DNA from: DASYQD01 sp963837455
GTDB taxonomy: Bacteria > Acidobacteriota > Thermoanaerobaculia > Multivoradales > JAIOJS01
DNA length: 64,000 nt
Reading direction: 5' to 3'
Assembly: GCA_963837455.1 (NCBI GenBank)
Contig: CAWINM010000001.1
Coordinates: forward strand, 248,001 to 312,000
Each line of letters starts with the position of its first letter. Within the stretch, counting starts at the first letter, position 1. The notes under the pieces were generated by a model that had not been told where the DNA came from, searched no databases, and saw only the letters and a program-made list of their open reading frames with translations. A program made the position numbers and the translations under genes. Positions 10,614 to 21,431 of the stretch are shown here, piece after piece.

Positions 10614-12110
10614 TCAACCCCCCAGGTGCATCCACGTGAGGCTCTCGATCCTCCCCCCCGCGTCGAGAGCGAAACGCAACAGCACCGTGCCCTTCTCGTG
10701 ACTGGCGACCAGCAGCCGGCGCGTCTCCCCCTCGCCGCGCTCCGCGGCGACGAAGGCGACGTCGCGCAGCGCGCCCCACCGCCGGGCGCGGCCGACGAGC
10801 GAGGCGGCGCCCTCCCAGCCTCCCTGGCGGTCGCGCGGGCTCCAGCGCTCGAGGTCGAGCGTGCCGGCGAGCAGGCGCTCGTACTCGGCGCGCAACGTCG
10901 CCGTCAACGCCGGGTCGGGATCGCTGGCGGCCGGGGTGACGGGGAGCGCCAGGGCCGGCCACAGCCGTCCGGCGATCCCCCAGGCGAGCCCGATCGGATC
11001 GCTGCCCGATGCGTGCGCCAGGTTGGTGAAGACGACGACACCTCGCCGCTCGTCGGGGAGGTAGAAGAAGCCGACGCCGCTGTGACCGGAGTGCGTCACC
11101 ACGCGGTGACCGCTCCAGTGGTCGAGCGCCACGCCGAGGCCGTAGTTGCGCCACTGCCACGTTTCCTCGTTCGGTGTGCCGTCGCCGAGTGGGACCGGCG
11201 TCCACATCGTCTCCAGGCTGGCGCGTGAGAGCGGCCGGTCGCCACCGAGGGTGAGCAGGAGGTGTGCGAAGTCGCGCGCCGTCATGCCGAGGTCGTTGTA
11301 GAGCGGCCCGTAGTCGACCTCGAGGCGGCGGTCGCGCACCAGGCCTCCGGCGGCGTCGAGCTCGTAGGCGGGAACGCGCCCCGGCAGGATGGCGAGCGGG
11401 TCCATGAAGGTCGCGTGCTCCATGCCGGCGGGGGCGAAGATCTCGCGGCGGATGAAGTCGCGCCAGGGCTCGCCGGCGACCGCCTCGGTCACCAGCTGGG
11501 CGAGGAAGAGGTTGGCGTCGGAGTAGGCGTAGCGCTCGCCCGGTGGCGCCAGCGGTGTCAGGCCGCGCACGTTGGCGAGCAGGCCCTCGCGCGTGTAGTC
11601 GAGCAGCGAGGTGCCCGCGACGAGCGGCGCCACCGAATCGGGCAGCCCGGAGGTGTGGGCGAGCAGCTGGCGCACGGTGATCGCCCCCCACTCCCCCGCC
11701 ACCCAGCGCGCGAGCTGGTCGTCGAGCGTCAACTTGCCACGCTGGGCGAGCAGCACCACGCCAGCGGCGGTGATCTGCTTGTCGAGCGAGGCGATGGCGA
11801 ACACCGAGCCCGGCGTGACTGGCGCCGCGAGCTCGACGCTCGACAGACCGAGGTAGCCCTCCGCGGCGATGGCGTCGCCGTCCACCGCCGCCCAGGCGAG
11901 ACCGGGGATGGCGCGCGCCGCCATCTCGCGCCGCAGGTAGGCGTCGATGCCGGCTGCGATCGCCGGAGCGGTGGCGGGCGCGCCGACCGCCCTGGCGGCG
12001 GTCGCTCCGGCGCCGGCCGCGATGGCCGGGGGCGGTGCCCCCAAGCCGCCGCCGGCGGCCGCACCTAGTGCGAAGACGAGGGCTAGCGAGAGGCGGCGGG
12101 AGGAGCGCAT
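10614..12110 (-). CDS. Beta-lactamase-family serine hydrolase, exported
   Basis: A 498-residue penicillin-binding/class C beta-lactamase fold hydrolase. The first 32 residues are a signal peptide (LALVFALGAAAGGG). The SxxK motif with nucleophile and general base is SLDK at about residue 108. The second motif is YSD (in RYAYSDAN), where many family members have YxN, and the third element is HSG (in VTHSGHSG). It probably acts on peptidoglycan peptides, esters or D-amino-acid peptides in the periplasm; substrate cannot be read from sequence. The C-terminal 120 residues form an extra beta-barrel-like domain. The start is supported by a -10 box seven bases before the ATG. Confidence 0.88.
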   Translation of the reverse strand: MRSSRRLSLALVFALGAAAGGGLGAPPPAIAAGAGATAARAVGAPATAPAIAAGIDAYLRREMAARAIPGLAWAAVDGDAIAAEGYLGLSSVELAAPVTPGSVFAIASLDKQITAAGVVLLAQRGKLTLDDQLARWVAGEWGAITVRQLLAHTSGLPDSVAPLVAGTSLLDYTREGLLANVRGLTPLAPPGERYAYSDANLFLAQLVTEAVAGEPWRDFIRREIFAPAGMEHATFMDPLAILPGRVPAYELDAAGGLVRDRRLEVDYGPLYNDLGMTARDFAHLLLTLGGDRPLSRASLETMWTPVPLGDGTPNEETWQWRNYGLGVALDHWSGHRVVTHSGHSGVGFFYLPDERRGVVVFTNLAHASGSDPIGLAWGIAGRLWPALALPVTPAASDPDPALTATLRAEYERLLAGTLDLERWSPRDRQGGWEGAASLVGRARRWGALRDVAFVAAERGEGETRRLLVASHEKGTVLLRFALDAGGRIESLTWMHLGG

Positions 12111-12123
12111 GACGAGGAGACTA
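12111..12123 (-). promoter_or_regulatory. -10 box seven bases before the serine hydrolase start
   Basis: TAGTCT (12123-12118, minus strand), then seven bases, then ATG 12110. There is no room for a Shine-Dalgarno sequence, so the mRNA would start at about the A of the ATG. Confidence 0.5.
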
Positions 12124-12144
12124 CCGCGCCGCCGGCCGCCGCAT

Positions 12145-12157
12145 TACGCTTGGGGCG
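12145..12157 (+). promoter_or_regulatory. -10 box seven bases before the 100-aa coiled-coil gene
   Basis: TACGCT (12145-12150) is followed by seven bases and ATG 12158. It is divergent from the serine hydrolase promoter about 22 bases away, and no clear -35 is seen on either strand. Confidence 0.5.
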
Positions 12158-12460
12158 ATGAGCGACGACAAGGCACCGAAGATGAAGTCCGCCTACGAGC
12201 TCGCCCTCGAGCGGCTGGCAGGCCAGGGGATCGCCCCGCCGCGCGAGGAGGCACTGTCGCCCGAGGTGCGGCAGCGCGTGGGCGAGGCGCGGCAGAAGTG
12301 CGAGGCCTCGCTCGCCCAGGCGGAGATCCTCCACCACGACCGCCTGCGGCGGATGCAGGACTTCGCCGCCCGCGAGCAGGAGGAGAAGGACTACCAGCTC
12401 GAGCGCCGGCGCCTCGAGGAGGAGCGCGACCGGCAGATCGAGAAGCTGCGGCGGGGCTGA
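12158..12460 (+). CDS. Small charged coiled-coil protein of unknown function
   Basis: A 100-residue soluble protein, rich in Glu, Arg, Gln and Lys and predicted to be almost entirely helical. The N-terminal third has a KMKSAYELALERL helix. Residues about 45-98 are a continuous heptad-like coiled coil ending in a basic tail. There are no Cys residues, signal peptide or known domain that I recognise. The coding sign is good: strong third-position GC bias and a well-placed -10 box directly before the ATG. It is a lone gene between divergent and convergent neighbours. A structural or RNA/protein-binding role is possible but not supported. Confidence 0.75.
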   Translation: MSDDKAPKMKSAYELALERLAGQGIAPPREEALSPEVRQRVGEARQKCEASLAQAEILHHDRLRRMQDFAAREQEEKDYQLERRRLEEERDRQIEKLRRG

Positions 12461-12515
12461 GCCGCCGGTCTGCGCGCCCGGCCGCGCCCGCCACCGTCGC
12501 CGGCGCCGGCGCCGC

Positions 12516-14138
12516 TCACTCGAGCGCCGCCACCGCGTCCGCCAGCGCCGCCTCGCTGCCGAGCAGGAAGATGCCGTCGCCGGCGGCGAAGCGGAAGCCA
12601 GGCTCGAGGTCGAGCAGCAGCGCCCCGGCCCGCTCCACCGCCAGCACCGAGGCACCGCTGCGCTCGCGCAGCGCCAACTCGGCGAGGGCGCGGCCGGCGA
12701 ACCCGTCGGCGGCGAGCTTGACCACCTTGAGACGGGCGTCGAGGGTGAGCGCCTCCTCGCCGAGCAGCCGCCGAGCCAGCATCTGCCCCGACACCTGCGA
12801 CAGCGAGAGCGCGAAGTCGGCGCCGGCGCGGTGGATCTTCTCGACGTTGGTGTGCTCGTTGACGCGGGCGATGACCGGCGCCTCGGGGACCACGTCCTGC
12901 ATCACCACCGTGGCGAGCAGCGTCAGGGCGTCGCTGTCGAGGGCCAGCACGACGGCGCGCGCCGTGCGCACCTCCTCGCGTTGCAGCACCTCGGGCGCCA
13001 GCACGTTGGCGACCAGGTCGACCCCCGGCACCTGCTGGTGGTCGACCGACCACACCGGCTCGCCGGCGTCGTCGAGCAGCTGCCGCACCTTGCGCCCCAC
13101 CTCGCCGAAGCCGGCGATGACGAAGGGGCCATCGCGGCGAGCCGGGGCGCTGCCAGCGCACACCTCCTCGAGGTGCTGCAGGGCAGCCTCGCTGCCTACC
13201 GCCACCAGGATGCCGCGCGGCTCGAGCCGGGTGTCGGCGGTGAGCGGCGTCACCAGCTGGCCACCCACCCACTGGCCGATGGCGATGGCGCTGGTGCGGG
13301 CACCCAGCCGGGCCTCTGCGAGGGTGCGCCCGGCGAGCTCGCTGTCGGCGCGCACCCGGATCTCGCGCACCTCGAGGTCTCCCAGCTGCTGCACGCCGGC
13401 GAGCCGCGGGCTGATGCGCTCGCTGGCGCGGGCGGCGAGCGCCGCCGCCAGGATGTGGCGCGGCGTGTAGACCGCCGAGGCGCCGGCCAGCGCCATCGGC
13501 TTGCGGTGCATCGGCTCCTCGACGAGGGCGACGATGTCCCCCTCGAAGCCGCGCTGCCGGGCTCCCAGCACCAGCGCCGCGTTCTCCTCGTCACGGCCGT
13601 TACCGATCAGGGCGCGAGCGCGCTCGAGACCCACCACCGCCAGCAGCTCTTCCTCGTTGCGGCCAAAGACCACCGGCACGCCGCGTTCCATCAGCAGCCG
13701 CGCCATCGCCTCGTCGGTCTCGGCCACCAACACCGGCGCGCCGCGCTCGACGAGCAGCTCCACCGCCCGCTCCACCGCCGCGCCATAGTGATAGACGATG
13801 ACGTGGCCGCTGAGCCGCGGCGCCCGCCGCGGCAGCCGCGCCTCGAAGCGCTCCTCGAGGAAGGGGATGAGGTAGACCGGGAAGACGAGGAAGACGAGGA
13901 AGACGCCGACCCACTGCGCCGCCACCACCAGCAGCACCATCGCCGGGTGGTGCCAGTGGAAGTCGGCGCCGTAGCCAGTGGTGGTGAGGGTCTCCGCCGC
14001 CCACTCCAGGCTGTCCCAGAAGCCGCGCGGCCGCCCCTCGAGGGCCCGCATGCCGGCCATGTAGAGGCCGGCGGTGACGAGCAGCAGCAGCGGGACGGCG
14101 GCGACGAGGGTGAGCAACCGCCGCTGGGAGCGCCTCAT
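12516..14138 (-). CDS. TrkA-type potassium channel protein with tandem RCK domains
   Basis: A 540-residue potassium channel. Two N-terminal membrane helices (about residues 7-28 and 62-90) flank a pore loop with the K+ selectivity filter TTTGYGAD. Two cytoplasmic RCK (TrkA-N) Rossmann domains follow, the first starting at HVIVYHYGAAVERA and the second at FVIAGFGEVGRKV. Each is trailed by a TrkA-C domain (about residues 225-310 and 460-540). Such tandem-RCK channels gate on nucleotide or Ca2+ binding. The first Rossmann loop is YHYGAA, not the classic GxGxxG, so that site may not bind nucleotide. It starts 21 bases after fumC on the same strand with GGGAG upstream of the ATG. Confidence 0.9.
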   Translation of the reverse strand: MRRSQRRLLTLVAAVPLLLLVTAGLYMAGMRALEGRPRGFWDSLEWAAETLTTTGYGADFHWHHPAMVLLVVAAQWVGVFLVFLVFPVYLIPFLEERFEARLPRRAPRLSGHVIVYHYGAAVERAVELLVERGAPVLVAETDEAMARLLMERGVPVVFGRNEEELLAVVGLERARALIGNGRDEENAALVLGARQRGFEGDIVALVEEPMHRKPMALAGASAVYTPRHILAAALAARASERISPRLAGVQQLGDLEVREIRVRADSELAGRTLAEARLGARTSAIAIGQWVGGQLVTPLTADTRLEPRGILVAVGSEAALQHLEEVCAGSAPARRDGPFVIAGFGEVGRKVRQLLDDAGEPVWSVDHQQVPGVDLVANVLAPEVLQREEVRTARAVVLALDSDALTLLATVVMQDVVPEAPVIARVNEHTNVEKIHRAGADFALSLSQVSGQMLARRLLGEEALTLDARLKVVKLAADGFAGRALAELALRERSGASVLAVERAGALLLDLEPGFRFAAGDGIFLLGSEAALADAVAALE

Positions 14139-14159
14139 CGCCGGCTCCCGCTCAGCGCC

Positions 14160-15575
<1,416 letters not shown>

Positions 15576-15598
15576 GGCGGATCTCCTCGTCGCCGAGT

Positions 15599-16945
15599 CT
15601 ATGGCAGTGGCGTCGCCGCCGCCGTTGCGACGAGCCGTCCGCCCTCGGCGTCCCAGCGCCAGCGCACGGCCCTGCCGAGCAGGTGCACACCCCCCACCCA
15701 ACGGTCGAGGCCGCCGCTCTCGCGCACCCAGTCGGCGGCGCCGCCGAGCAGCCGCCGCCCCAACGGCGTCACCTCGTAGCCGCCGAGGCCGCGCGCGACG
15801 GCGGGGGAGGGAGCCCTCGCCAGCGTCTCGAGGCGGAGGTACACCGAGGCGTCCCCCCACGGACAGGTCTCGGCGCGGCGGCTGCGCAGGTAGATCCCCC
15901 GCGGCTCCCCGGCACCGTCAGCCACCGCCTGCAGCACCTGGCGCTCGCTGCGCGCCAGGCCGTCTCGCGTCGACGGGTACTCCTCGCAGAGGCGGTGGAG
16001 GGCCGCGGCGAGGAAGGGAAGCTCGTCGCGGGCGTCGTTGCCGGGCGTGCCCGCCGCCGCGCTCGTGCCCGCCGGCACCACCGCGGCGCCGCCGCGTGCC
16101 GCCAGCGCCAGCGGCTCCGGCGCGCAGACCTCGGCCCAGGCGGCAGCGCCGAGGGCGAGCTGTCGCATCGAGACCGGCCGCCGTTGCGGCAACAGCGATG
16201 CGAGCTGCGCGCCGCTGAGCTGGCCGAGCCCGTGGAAGGGCACCACTCCCGGGAAGGCTTCGATCGCGATCAGCGACAACCGCGCGCCCCCGGTGCCGTG
16301 CCGCGCGAACCAGGCGAGCAGCTGCAGCAGCTGCAGCTGGTCGTAGAGGTCGTGCTCGAACCAGAGCACGACCTCCTGGTGGCTGCCGCTTGCCGCCAGC
16401 GCAGCATCGCGCCGCGCGAAGGCGGCCCGCAGCTCGCGGTAGGCGCCCCAGCCGAAGGCGGCGAGGGCGCGCGCACGCACCTCGGAGAGCTGCTCGAGGG
16501 TCTCCGTCGCGGGCACCGGCCCGTCGTGGAGAACATCGCGCCACGCCAGGTGGTCGCCGCCGACGGCGCCGGCGCGGAAGCCGGTGAGCACCGAGTCGCC
16601 GTTGGTGACGTGCAGCACCGCGGCGGGGGCGGTGGCGCGCTCCACCGGACCGGTGACAGCCGGCGGCGTCGGTGCCTCGGGGCGCGCCACCGGTCGGTGG
16701 CCGCCGCAAGCGAGCACCGGCAGCCGCGGGTAGCGCGGGAAGGCCGGGTCGCGCTCGGCCTTGGAGCAGCGCGCGAAGGTGCTTCGCGGCGAGCGCAACA
16801 GGCGCAGGTAGGCGCAGCTGGCGCAGAGACCGGGATGGGTCGGCAGCTCGGCGAGCTCGCCGATGTCGCGCAGCGGCTCGCCGGGCGTCTCGACGCCGCC
16901 GCGGTCGTCGCCGTCGCGGGGGGGGTCCCCGTTCGTGGCTACCAC
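15599..16945 (-). CDS. Zn-ribbon-like domain fused to DUF1835 protein
   Basis: A 448-residue protein with two parts. Residues about 35-85 hold four Cys in the order CASC, FARC and LACGG, a small probable zinc site I know mostly as a separate short protein. From about residue 110 (VLHVTNGDSV) comes a DUF1835-type domain, usually in proteins of unknown function around 300 residues, with a conserved DVLHDGPVP and WFEHDLYDQLQ. The join is a Pro/Ala-rich linker without an ATG. Either this is a real fusion, or two adjacent genes are run together by a lost stop; the sequence gives no frameshift at the join. The GTG start at 16945 is weakly supported, with no clear ribosome site. Confidence 0.72.
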   Translation of the reverse strand: MVATNGDPPRDGDDRGGVETPGEPLRDIGELAELPTHPGLCASCAYLRLLRSPRSTFARCSKAERDPAFPRYPRLPVLACGGHRPVARPEAPTPPAVTGPVERATAPAAVLHVTNGDSVLTGFRAGAVGGDHLAWRDVLHDGPVPATETLEQLSEVRARALAAFGWGAYRELRAAFARRDAALAASGSHQEVVLWFEHDLYDQLQLLQLLAWFARHGTGGARLSLIAIEAFPGVVPFHGLGQLSGAQLASLLPQRRPVSMRQLALGAAAWAEVCAPEPLALAARGGAAVVPAGTSAAAGTPGNDARDELPFLAAALHRLCEEYPSTRDGLARSERQVLQAVADGAGEPRGIYLRSRRAETCPWGDASVYLRLETLARAPSPAVARGLGGYEVTPLGRRLLGGAADWVRESGGLDRWVGGVHLLGRAVRWRWDAEGGRLVATAAATPLP

Positions 16946-17045
16946 TGCAACGGCTCACCCGGTGCCGCGGTCGCCGCTGTCGAGGCCAGCGCCCGCCGCC
17001 GAGAGGAAGGGGTGCCCGACGTCGACGTGCCGCCGAGTTGGGGTC

Positions 17046-19123
17046 TCAATCGATCTCCGTGTGGGCGAGCGCCTCGTCGACGTCGAGCTCCCCCTTCTCC
17101 AGCCGCTCGATGGCGGCGGTGGGACCGATGACGATCAGCTCGTCGCCGGCGCACAGCTCGGTCTCGGCAGCCGGCATGACGCGCGCCGGTGGCCCGCCGG
17201 GCCGTGGCCGCTTGATCTCGATGACCCGCACGCCCGCCGCCTGTGGCAGCCGCGCGGCGGCGAGCGTGCGGCCCTGCAGCCCCGGCGGCACCGGCACCAG
17301 GCGCAGGGCGAAGTCCGGGGGCAGCTCGACGTAGTCGCGACCGGCGTCGGCGCCGGTGGTGACGAAGGTGGCGAGCATCGCCGGGCGGCCCAGCACCTCC
17401 TGCGAGTAGATCGCCAGCAGGTCCTTCTTCGCCAGCACGCCCACCAGCCGGCCGCTCGCGGGCTCGACCACCGGCAGCCTCTCGAAGTCGCTCTGCGCAA
17501 AAGCCTCGGTGGCCCGATGCAGGCGCGTGTCGGGAGCGAGCACGTGGTCGACAGGCGCCGCCAGGTCGTGCGCCACCACCGCGCTCACGGCGGCGGGTTC
17601 CTGCAGCAGGTGCTTGATGTCGTGCAGCGAGACCGCGCCGAGCAGCCGTCCCGCGTGGTCGACGACGAACAGCCGCTGCCGGCGGGTGGCGAGGAAGCGC
17701 TCGACGACCGTCGCGTAGCTGTCCTCGGGGCGCAGCACATCGGAATCCTGGCGCTGCAGGCTCTTGACGTCGACGCCGGCGAGTACCGCCTCCTCCATGC
17801 GGAAGGAGAGGTCGATGCCGCGGCGGCGCAGCGACTCCTCCTCGACCGAGTAGCGGTAGAGGCTCTTGGAGAGGAAGCTCGAGGTGATCGCCGCCACCAT
17901 CAGCGGCAGGATGAGCTGGTAGTTGCCGGTGAGCTCGAAGAGGATGAGGATGGCCGAGATCGGGGCGTGCGTGGTGCCGGCGGCGATCGCCGCCATCCCT
18001 ACCGCGGCGTAGGCACCGTAGGGCGAGGTGGCGAACGGCCAAAAGGCGTGGACGAACACGCCGTAGGCGCCCCCCACCATGGCGCCGACGAAGAGCGAGG
18101 GGGTGAAGGTGCCGCCGGCGGCGCCGCTGCCCGAGGTGAGGCCCGAGGCGGCGATCTTCGCCAGCGGCAGCAGCAGCAGCCACAGCAGCGGCAGCTGGCC
18201 GGAGAGCGCCAGCGTGATCCCCTCGAAGCCGTTGCCGAGCACGTGCGGGAACCACACCGCGATCGCCCCCACCATGAGGAACCCCACCGCCGGGCGCAGC
18301 GCCGACGGCAGGAAGTGGGCGCGGTCGAACAGCGAGCGGGCACCGCGCAGGCCGAAGACGAAGGTCACGGCGGCGACGGCGCCGACGATGCCGAGGCCGA
18401 GGAAGGGGATCAGCTCCCAGCCGTTCTGCAGGTGGTAGCCGGTGGCGGCGTAGAGCGGCACGTCGCCGAGCGCCAGGCGGGCGATGACGGTGGCGATTAC
18501 CGAGGCGACCACGATGGGCCCGAAGATCTCCAGCGCGAAGTTGCCGAGAATCACCTCCATCGCCCACAGCGCGCCCCCCACCGGCGCGTTGTAGGTGGCC
18601 GCCATGCCAGCGGCGGCACCGCAGCCGAGCAGGATCTTGAGACGGTGGCTGCCCAGACCCGCTTTGATCCCGAGCCAGGAGCCGAGCATGGCGTCCAGCC
18701 GCAGCAGCGGCCCTTCCTTGCCCAGCGAGCCACCGCTGCCGACGGTGAAGACGGCGGCGAGCGCCGAGAGCAGCACTGGCCGACGCGGCACCACCCCCTG
18801 CCGGAGCACCACCGACTCGATGAGCAGCGCCGTCCCCTGCCCGGAGACGGGCTGCCGGCTCACCCAGATGAGCAAGCCGACCAGCAGCCCACCGGCGACC
18901 GGTGCCGCCAGCACCCGCCATTGCGGTGCCCCGTTGGCGAGCGCGAGGAGTAACCGGCATGCCCCCATAGCAGCCCGCGGACGCCGCCCAGCAGGAAGTC
19001 GACGACGATGGCCAGCAGGCCGCCGATCACCCCCACCGCCGGGATCAGCAGGAAGAACCGCCGGTCTTCCGCGTGCGAGCCCGAAACGCCGCGCCAGGGT
19101 GCAGCTCGGCGGCGGTGTACCAC
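17046..19123 (-). CDS. ClC chloride channel/antiporter with CBS and RCK_C domains (frameshifted)
   Basis: A ClC-family transporter of about 690 residues. The pore motif GSGGSLGKEGPLL contains the gating Glu, and GGTFTPSLF is the second anion-binding loop. Two CBS domains (about residues 460-580) and a C-terminal TrkA-C/RCK_C domain (about 600-690) regulate it. The last helix of the first repeat joins the N-terminus only if one base is restored near 18950: RGLLWGHAGY then continues as LLLALANGAPQW, where a GG pair seems to have lost one G. Without this the protein would begin in the middle of helix B. The start may be GTG 19123 in this frame. Alternatively it may be ATG 19179 in another frame if a second base is missing. 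Confidence 0.85.
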
Positions 19124-19195
19124 CGCCGCAGGCGACGCGCCCCCACGCGGGCGCTGCGAACGGGGCTCAGTTGCAGCATCGGTGGCACTACCGCG

Positions 19196-19201
19196 ATTAT
19201 C
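19196..19201 (-). promoter_or_regulatory. Possible -10 box for the ClC gene
   Basis: GATAAT (19201-19196, minus strand) is a near-consensus -10 box. Transcription would start about 19189, a few bases before ATG 19179 in an alternative frame of the ClC gene. No clear -35 is visible. Confidence 0.3.
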
Positions 19202-19214
19202 GCCCGCCCCGCGC

Positions 19215-19243
19215 TTGACCTTGGAGCGCTGCGGTGCGATACA
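19215..19243 (+). promoter_or_regulatory. Promoter for the Tiki/ChaN-like gene
   Basis: TTGACC (19215-19220), a 17-base spacer, then GATACA (19238-19243). ATG 19252 is eight bases past the -10 box, so the transcript would start almost on the start codon. This is the only such site in the window with a recognisable -35. Confidence 0.5.
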
Positions 19244-19251
19244 CAATGTCC

Positions 19252-20118
19252 ATGCGCATACTCGTTTCCGCGCTCGCGGCCCTCACGCTGCTCGCCCCGC
19301 TGGGCGCCGAGGCCAGCGCCGGCGACTCCGCAGCCCCGGCGAGCTGCGACCCGGGAGGCCTGCGGCCCCTGCTGATCGCCGGCAACCTGCTCTTGCTGGG
19401 TGAGATCCACGGCGGGGTGGAAGGCCCTGCGCTGGTCGGCGCTGCCGCCTGCGCGGCCACCGCTCGCGGCCTCGAGGTGACGGTGGCGCTGGAGATCCCC
19501 TCCCCGAGCAGGAGCGGATCGCGACCTTCCTCGACTCCGCCGGCGAGCAGGCCGACCGCGCGACGTTGCTCGCCGGCCCCTTCTGGCAGCGTGTCTACCA
19601 GGACGGGCGATCGAGCCAGGCCATGCTCGGCCTCCTCGACAGCTTGCGCCGGCTCCGCCGCCAGGGGGCACGGCTGCGGGTGCTCACCTTCGACACCGAG
19701 GGGGACGGCCGAGGCCCGCGACGACGGCATGGGGCAGCGGCTCGCCGCCGCCGTCGCCGCGGCGCCTGCCGGCGACCTGCTCCTCGCCCTCGCGGGCAAC
19801 GTCCACACGCGAACGGCGCCAGGCGTGCCGTGGGACGCCACGTACCGCCCGGCCGGCATCGCCCTCGAGTCACGCTGGCCGCAGCGCACCATCGCGCTGC
19901 TGCTGGGCGGTCCCCCGGGGCAGACCTGGATGTGCTCGACCGCCGACGCGGCCTCCTGCGGCATCGCCCGGCTCGCCGGGGTACCGACCGGCGACGCCGA
20001 CGCTGTGGAGCTCTATGCAGAGCCCCGCGACGGCTACGAGGGCGCCGTCCGCCTGCCGGCCTCCACGCCGTCGCCGCCGGCGATGCCCCCGGCGAGCACC
20101 GACGCCCCTGCCTCGTAG
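19252..20118 (+). CDS. ChaN/Tiki-superfamily exported protein (two compensating frameshifts)
   Basis: An exported protein of about 288 residues, readable only across two shifts. It begins with a signal peptide (LVSALAALTLLAPLGAEA) and the LLLLGEIHGGVEGP strand typical of ChaN/TraB-like (Tiki) proteins. The frame breaks in the C-rich run near 19498-19507, where the next frame gives EQERIATFLDSAG then LLAGPFWQRVYQDG. It returns near 19712 to EARDDGMGQRL. The rest has the family's ALAGNVHTR and a conserved Cys pair (WMCS, SCGI). ChaN binds haem at the membrane; other members are metallopeptidase-like. The two shifts cancel, so indel error is likelier than decay. I am unsure of the substrate. Confidence 0.6.
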   Translation: MRILVSALAALTLLAPLGAEASAGDSAAPASCDPGGLRPLLIAGNLLLLGEIHGGVEGPALVGAAACAATARGLEVTVALEIPSPSRSGSRPSSTPPASRPTARRCSPAPSGSVSTRTGDRARPCSASSTACAGSAARGHGCGCSPSTPRGTAEARDDGMGQRLAAAVAAAPAGDLLLALAGNVHTRTAPGVPWDATYRPAGIALESRWPQRTIALLLGGPPGQTWMCSTADAASCGIARLAGVPTGDADAVELYAEPRDGYEGAVRLPASTPSPPAMPPASTDAPAS

Positions 20119-20160
20119 CCCGAGCGGGGGCCGTCTCTCGCTTGCGCTCCCGCCGCAGCG

Positions 20161-21392
20161 CTACTCGTAGCGTAGCGCGTCCGCCGAGGTGACCCGCACC
20201 ACGCGCAGGGTCGGCAGCAGGCAGGAGGCGAGCGTGAACAGCACCGAGAAGGCGGTGACCGCCAGCAGGTCGCCGACCTCGACCCGGAAGGGCACCGCGC
20301 TGACGAAGTAGATCGCCGCCACTTCGGGGTCGAAGCGGATGAGCTGGAAGTGCCCGAAGAGCCAGGAGACGCCGCTGCCGAGCCCGATGCCGATCAGCGT
20401 GCCGACGAGGCCGAGAGCGCCACCGTAAGCCACGAAGACCGTCGCCAGCCGTCGCCGCGAAAGCCCCAGCGCCGCGAGCACGCCGACGTCGCGCAGCCGT
20501 TCGCGCACTAGCACCATCAGCGTCGAGGCGACGTTGAAGGTGGAGACGAGGACGATCAGCCCGAGCAGGAAGAACAGCAGCAGCTGCTGCAGCCGCAGGG
20601 CCGCGAACAGCTCGCGGTTGAGCCGTTGCCAGTCGGTGACCAGGTAGTCGGCGCCCAGCACCCTCTCGACCCGTTCGGCGATGGCGGGAGCGCGGCCGGG
20701 CTCGGCGACGGCGATCTCGAACAAGGTGGCGCCGCCGCTGCCGCCCGTGAGCCGCTCCACCAGCGGCCGCGCGAGCACCATCCAGTCGCGGTCGAACTCG
20801 GCGAAACCGGTGCGGAAGGTGCCCGTGATGCGGAGGCTCTGGTAACGGAACTGCGGCCGGCCGGCGCGGAATCCGAGCGCCACCAGTCGGACCACGTCGC
20901 CGCGCCCGGCTCCGAGCCGGTGCGCGAGCTCGGCACCGAGCACCGCGCCGGGCACGCCGGCGGCATCGGGCTCGAGCGCGGGCGCGCGGCCGACCAGCGG
21001 GTCGTGTCCGCTGGCGACGCCGCGCAGCGTCACCGCCTCCCCCTCCGGCCGGCGCGCCGAGAGCAGCGTCCCCTGGCCGTAGGCCACCTTCCCGACCATC
21101 GTCACGCCGGGGATGGCAGCGAGGCGCGCCGCCAGCTCCTCGCGCGGCGCCCGCCCCGGGGGCCCCAGCGGGTAGGCGAGCACGGCTGCGTTGCCGGCGA
21201 TGAGCTTGCGCTCGAGGTCCTCGCGGTAGCCGGTCATCAACGCCATGGCGATTACCATCGCCGTCACCCCGAGGGCGATCGAGGCGAGGGCGGCGAGCGC
21301 CGTGCGCTGCAGCAGGCGCGAGCGCCGTCCGCGCAGGTAGCGCCAGGCGAGCACGAGGGGCAGCGGCAATGACGAGCGGGGGAGAGTCGCAC
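20161..21392 (-). CDS. LolC/LolE-type FtsX-family permease (start frameshifted)
   Basis: An ABC permease of about 400 residues with the LolC/E layout: one N-terminal helix (ALASIALGVTAMVIAMALMTG), a large periplasmic MacB-like domain (about residues 50-270) and three C-terminal helices. Conserved points are the ALRLQQLLLFFLLGLIVLVSTFNVASTL helix, read in pieces, and the cytoplasmic RDVGVLAALGLSRR coupling element that contacts the ATPase. It should move lipoproteins out of the inner membrane, but no lolD is adjacent. A -10 box points to GTG 21392, which joins the gene if one C is restored in the C/G run near 21374-21385. Otherwise the nearest in-frame start is TTG 21369. Confidence 0.82.
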
Positions 21393-21398
21393 GCGGGC

Positions 21399-21405
21399 TA
21401 TGATA
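21399..21405. promoter_or_regulatory. Shared divergent -10 element
   Basis: The heptamer TATGATA (21399-21405) reads as -10 TATGAT on the plus strand and TATCAT on the minus strand. Rightward it would drive the gene at 21432 with a leader of about 20 bases. Leftward it sits seven bases before GTG 21392 of the LolC/E-type gene. Confidence 0.5.
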
Positions 21406-21431
21406 TGAGGTCACCCTCGAGGAGCCCTGGT

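Noticed and set aside
12516..14138. Reading the TrkA-type gene as a plain TrkA regulator
   Set aside because: It has its own pore loop TTTGYGAD and two membrane helices, so it is a channel, not a soluble subunit.
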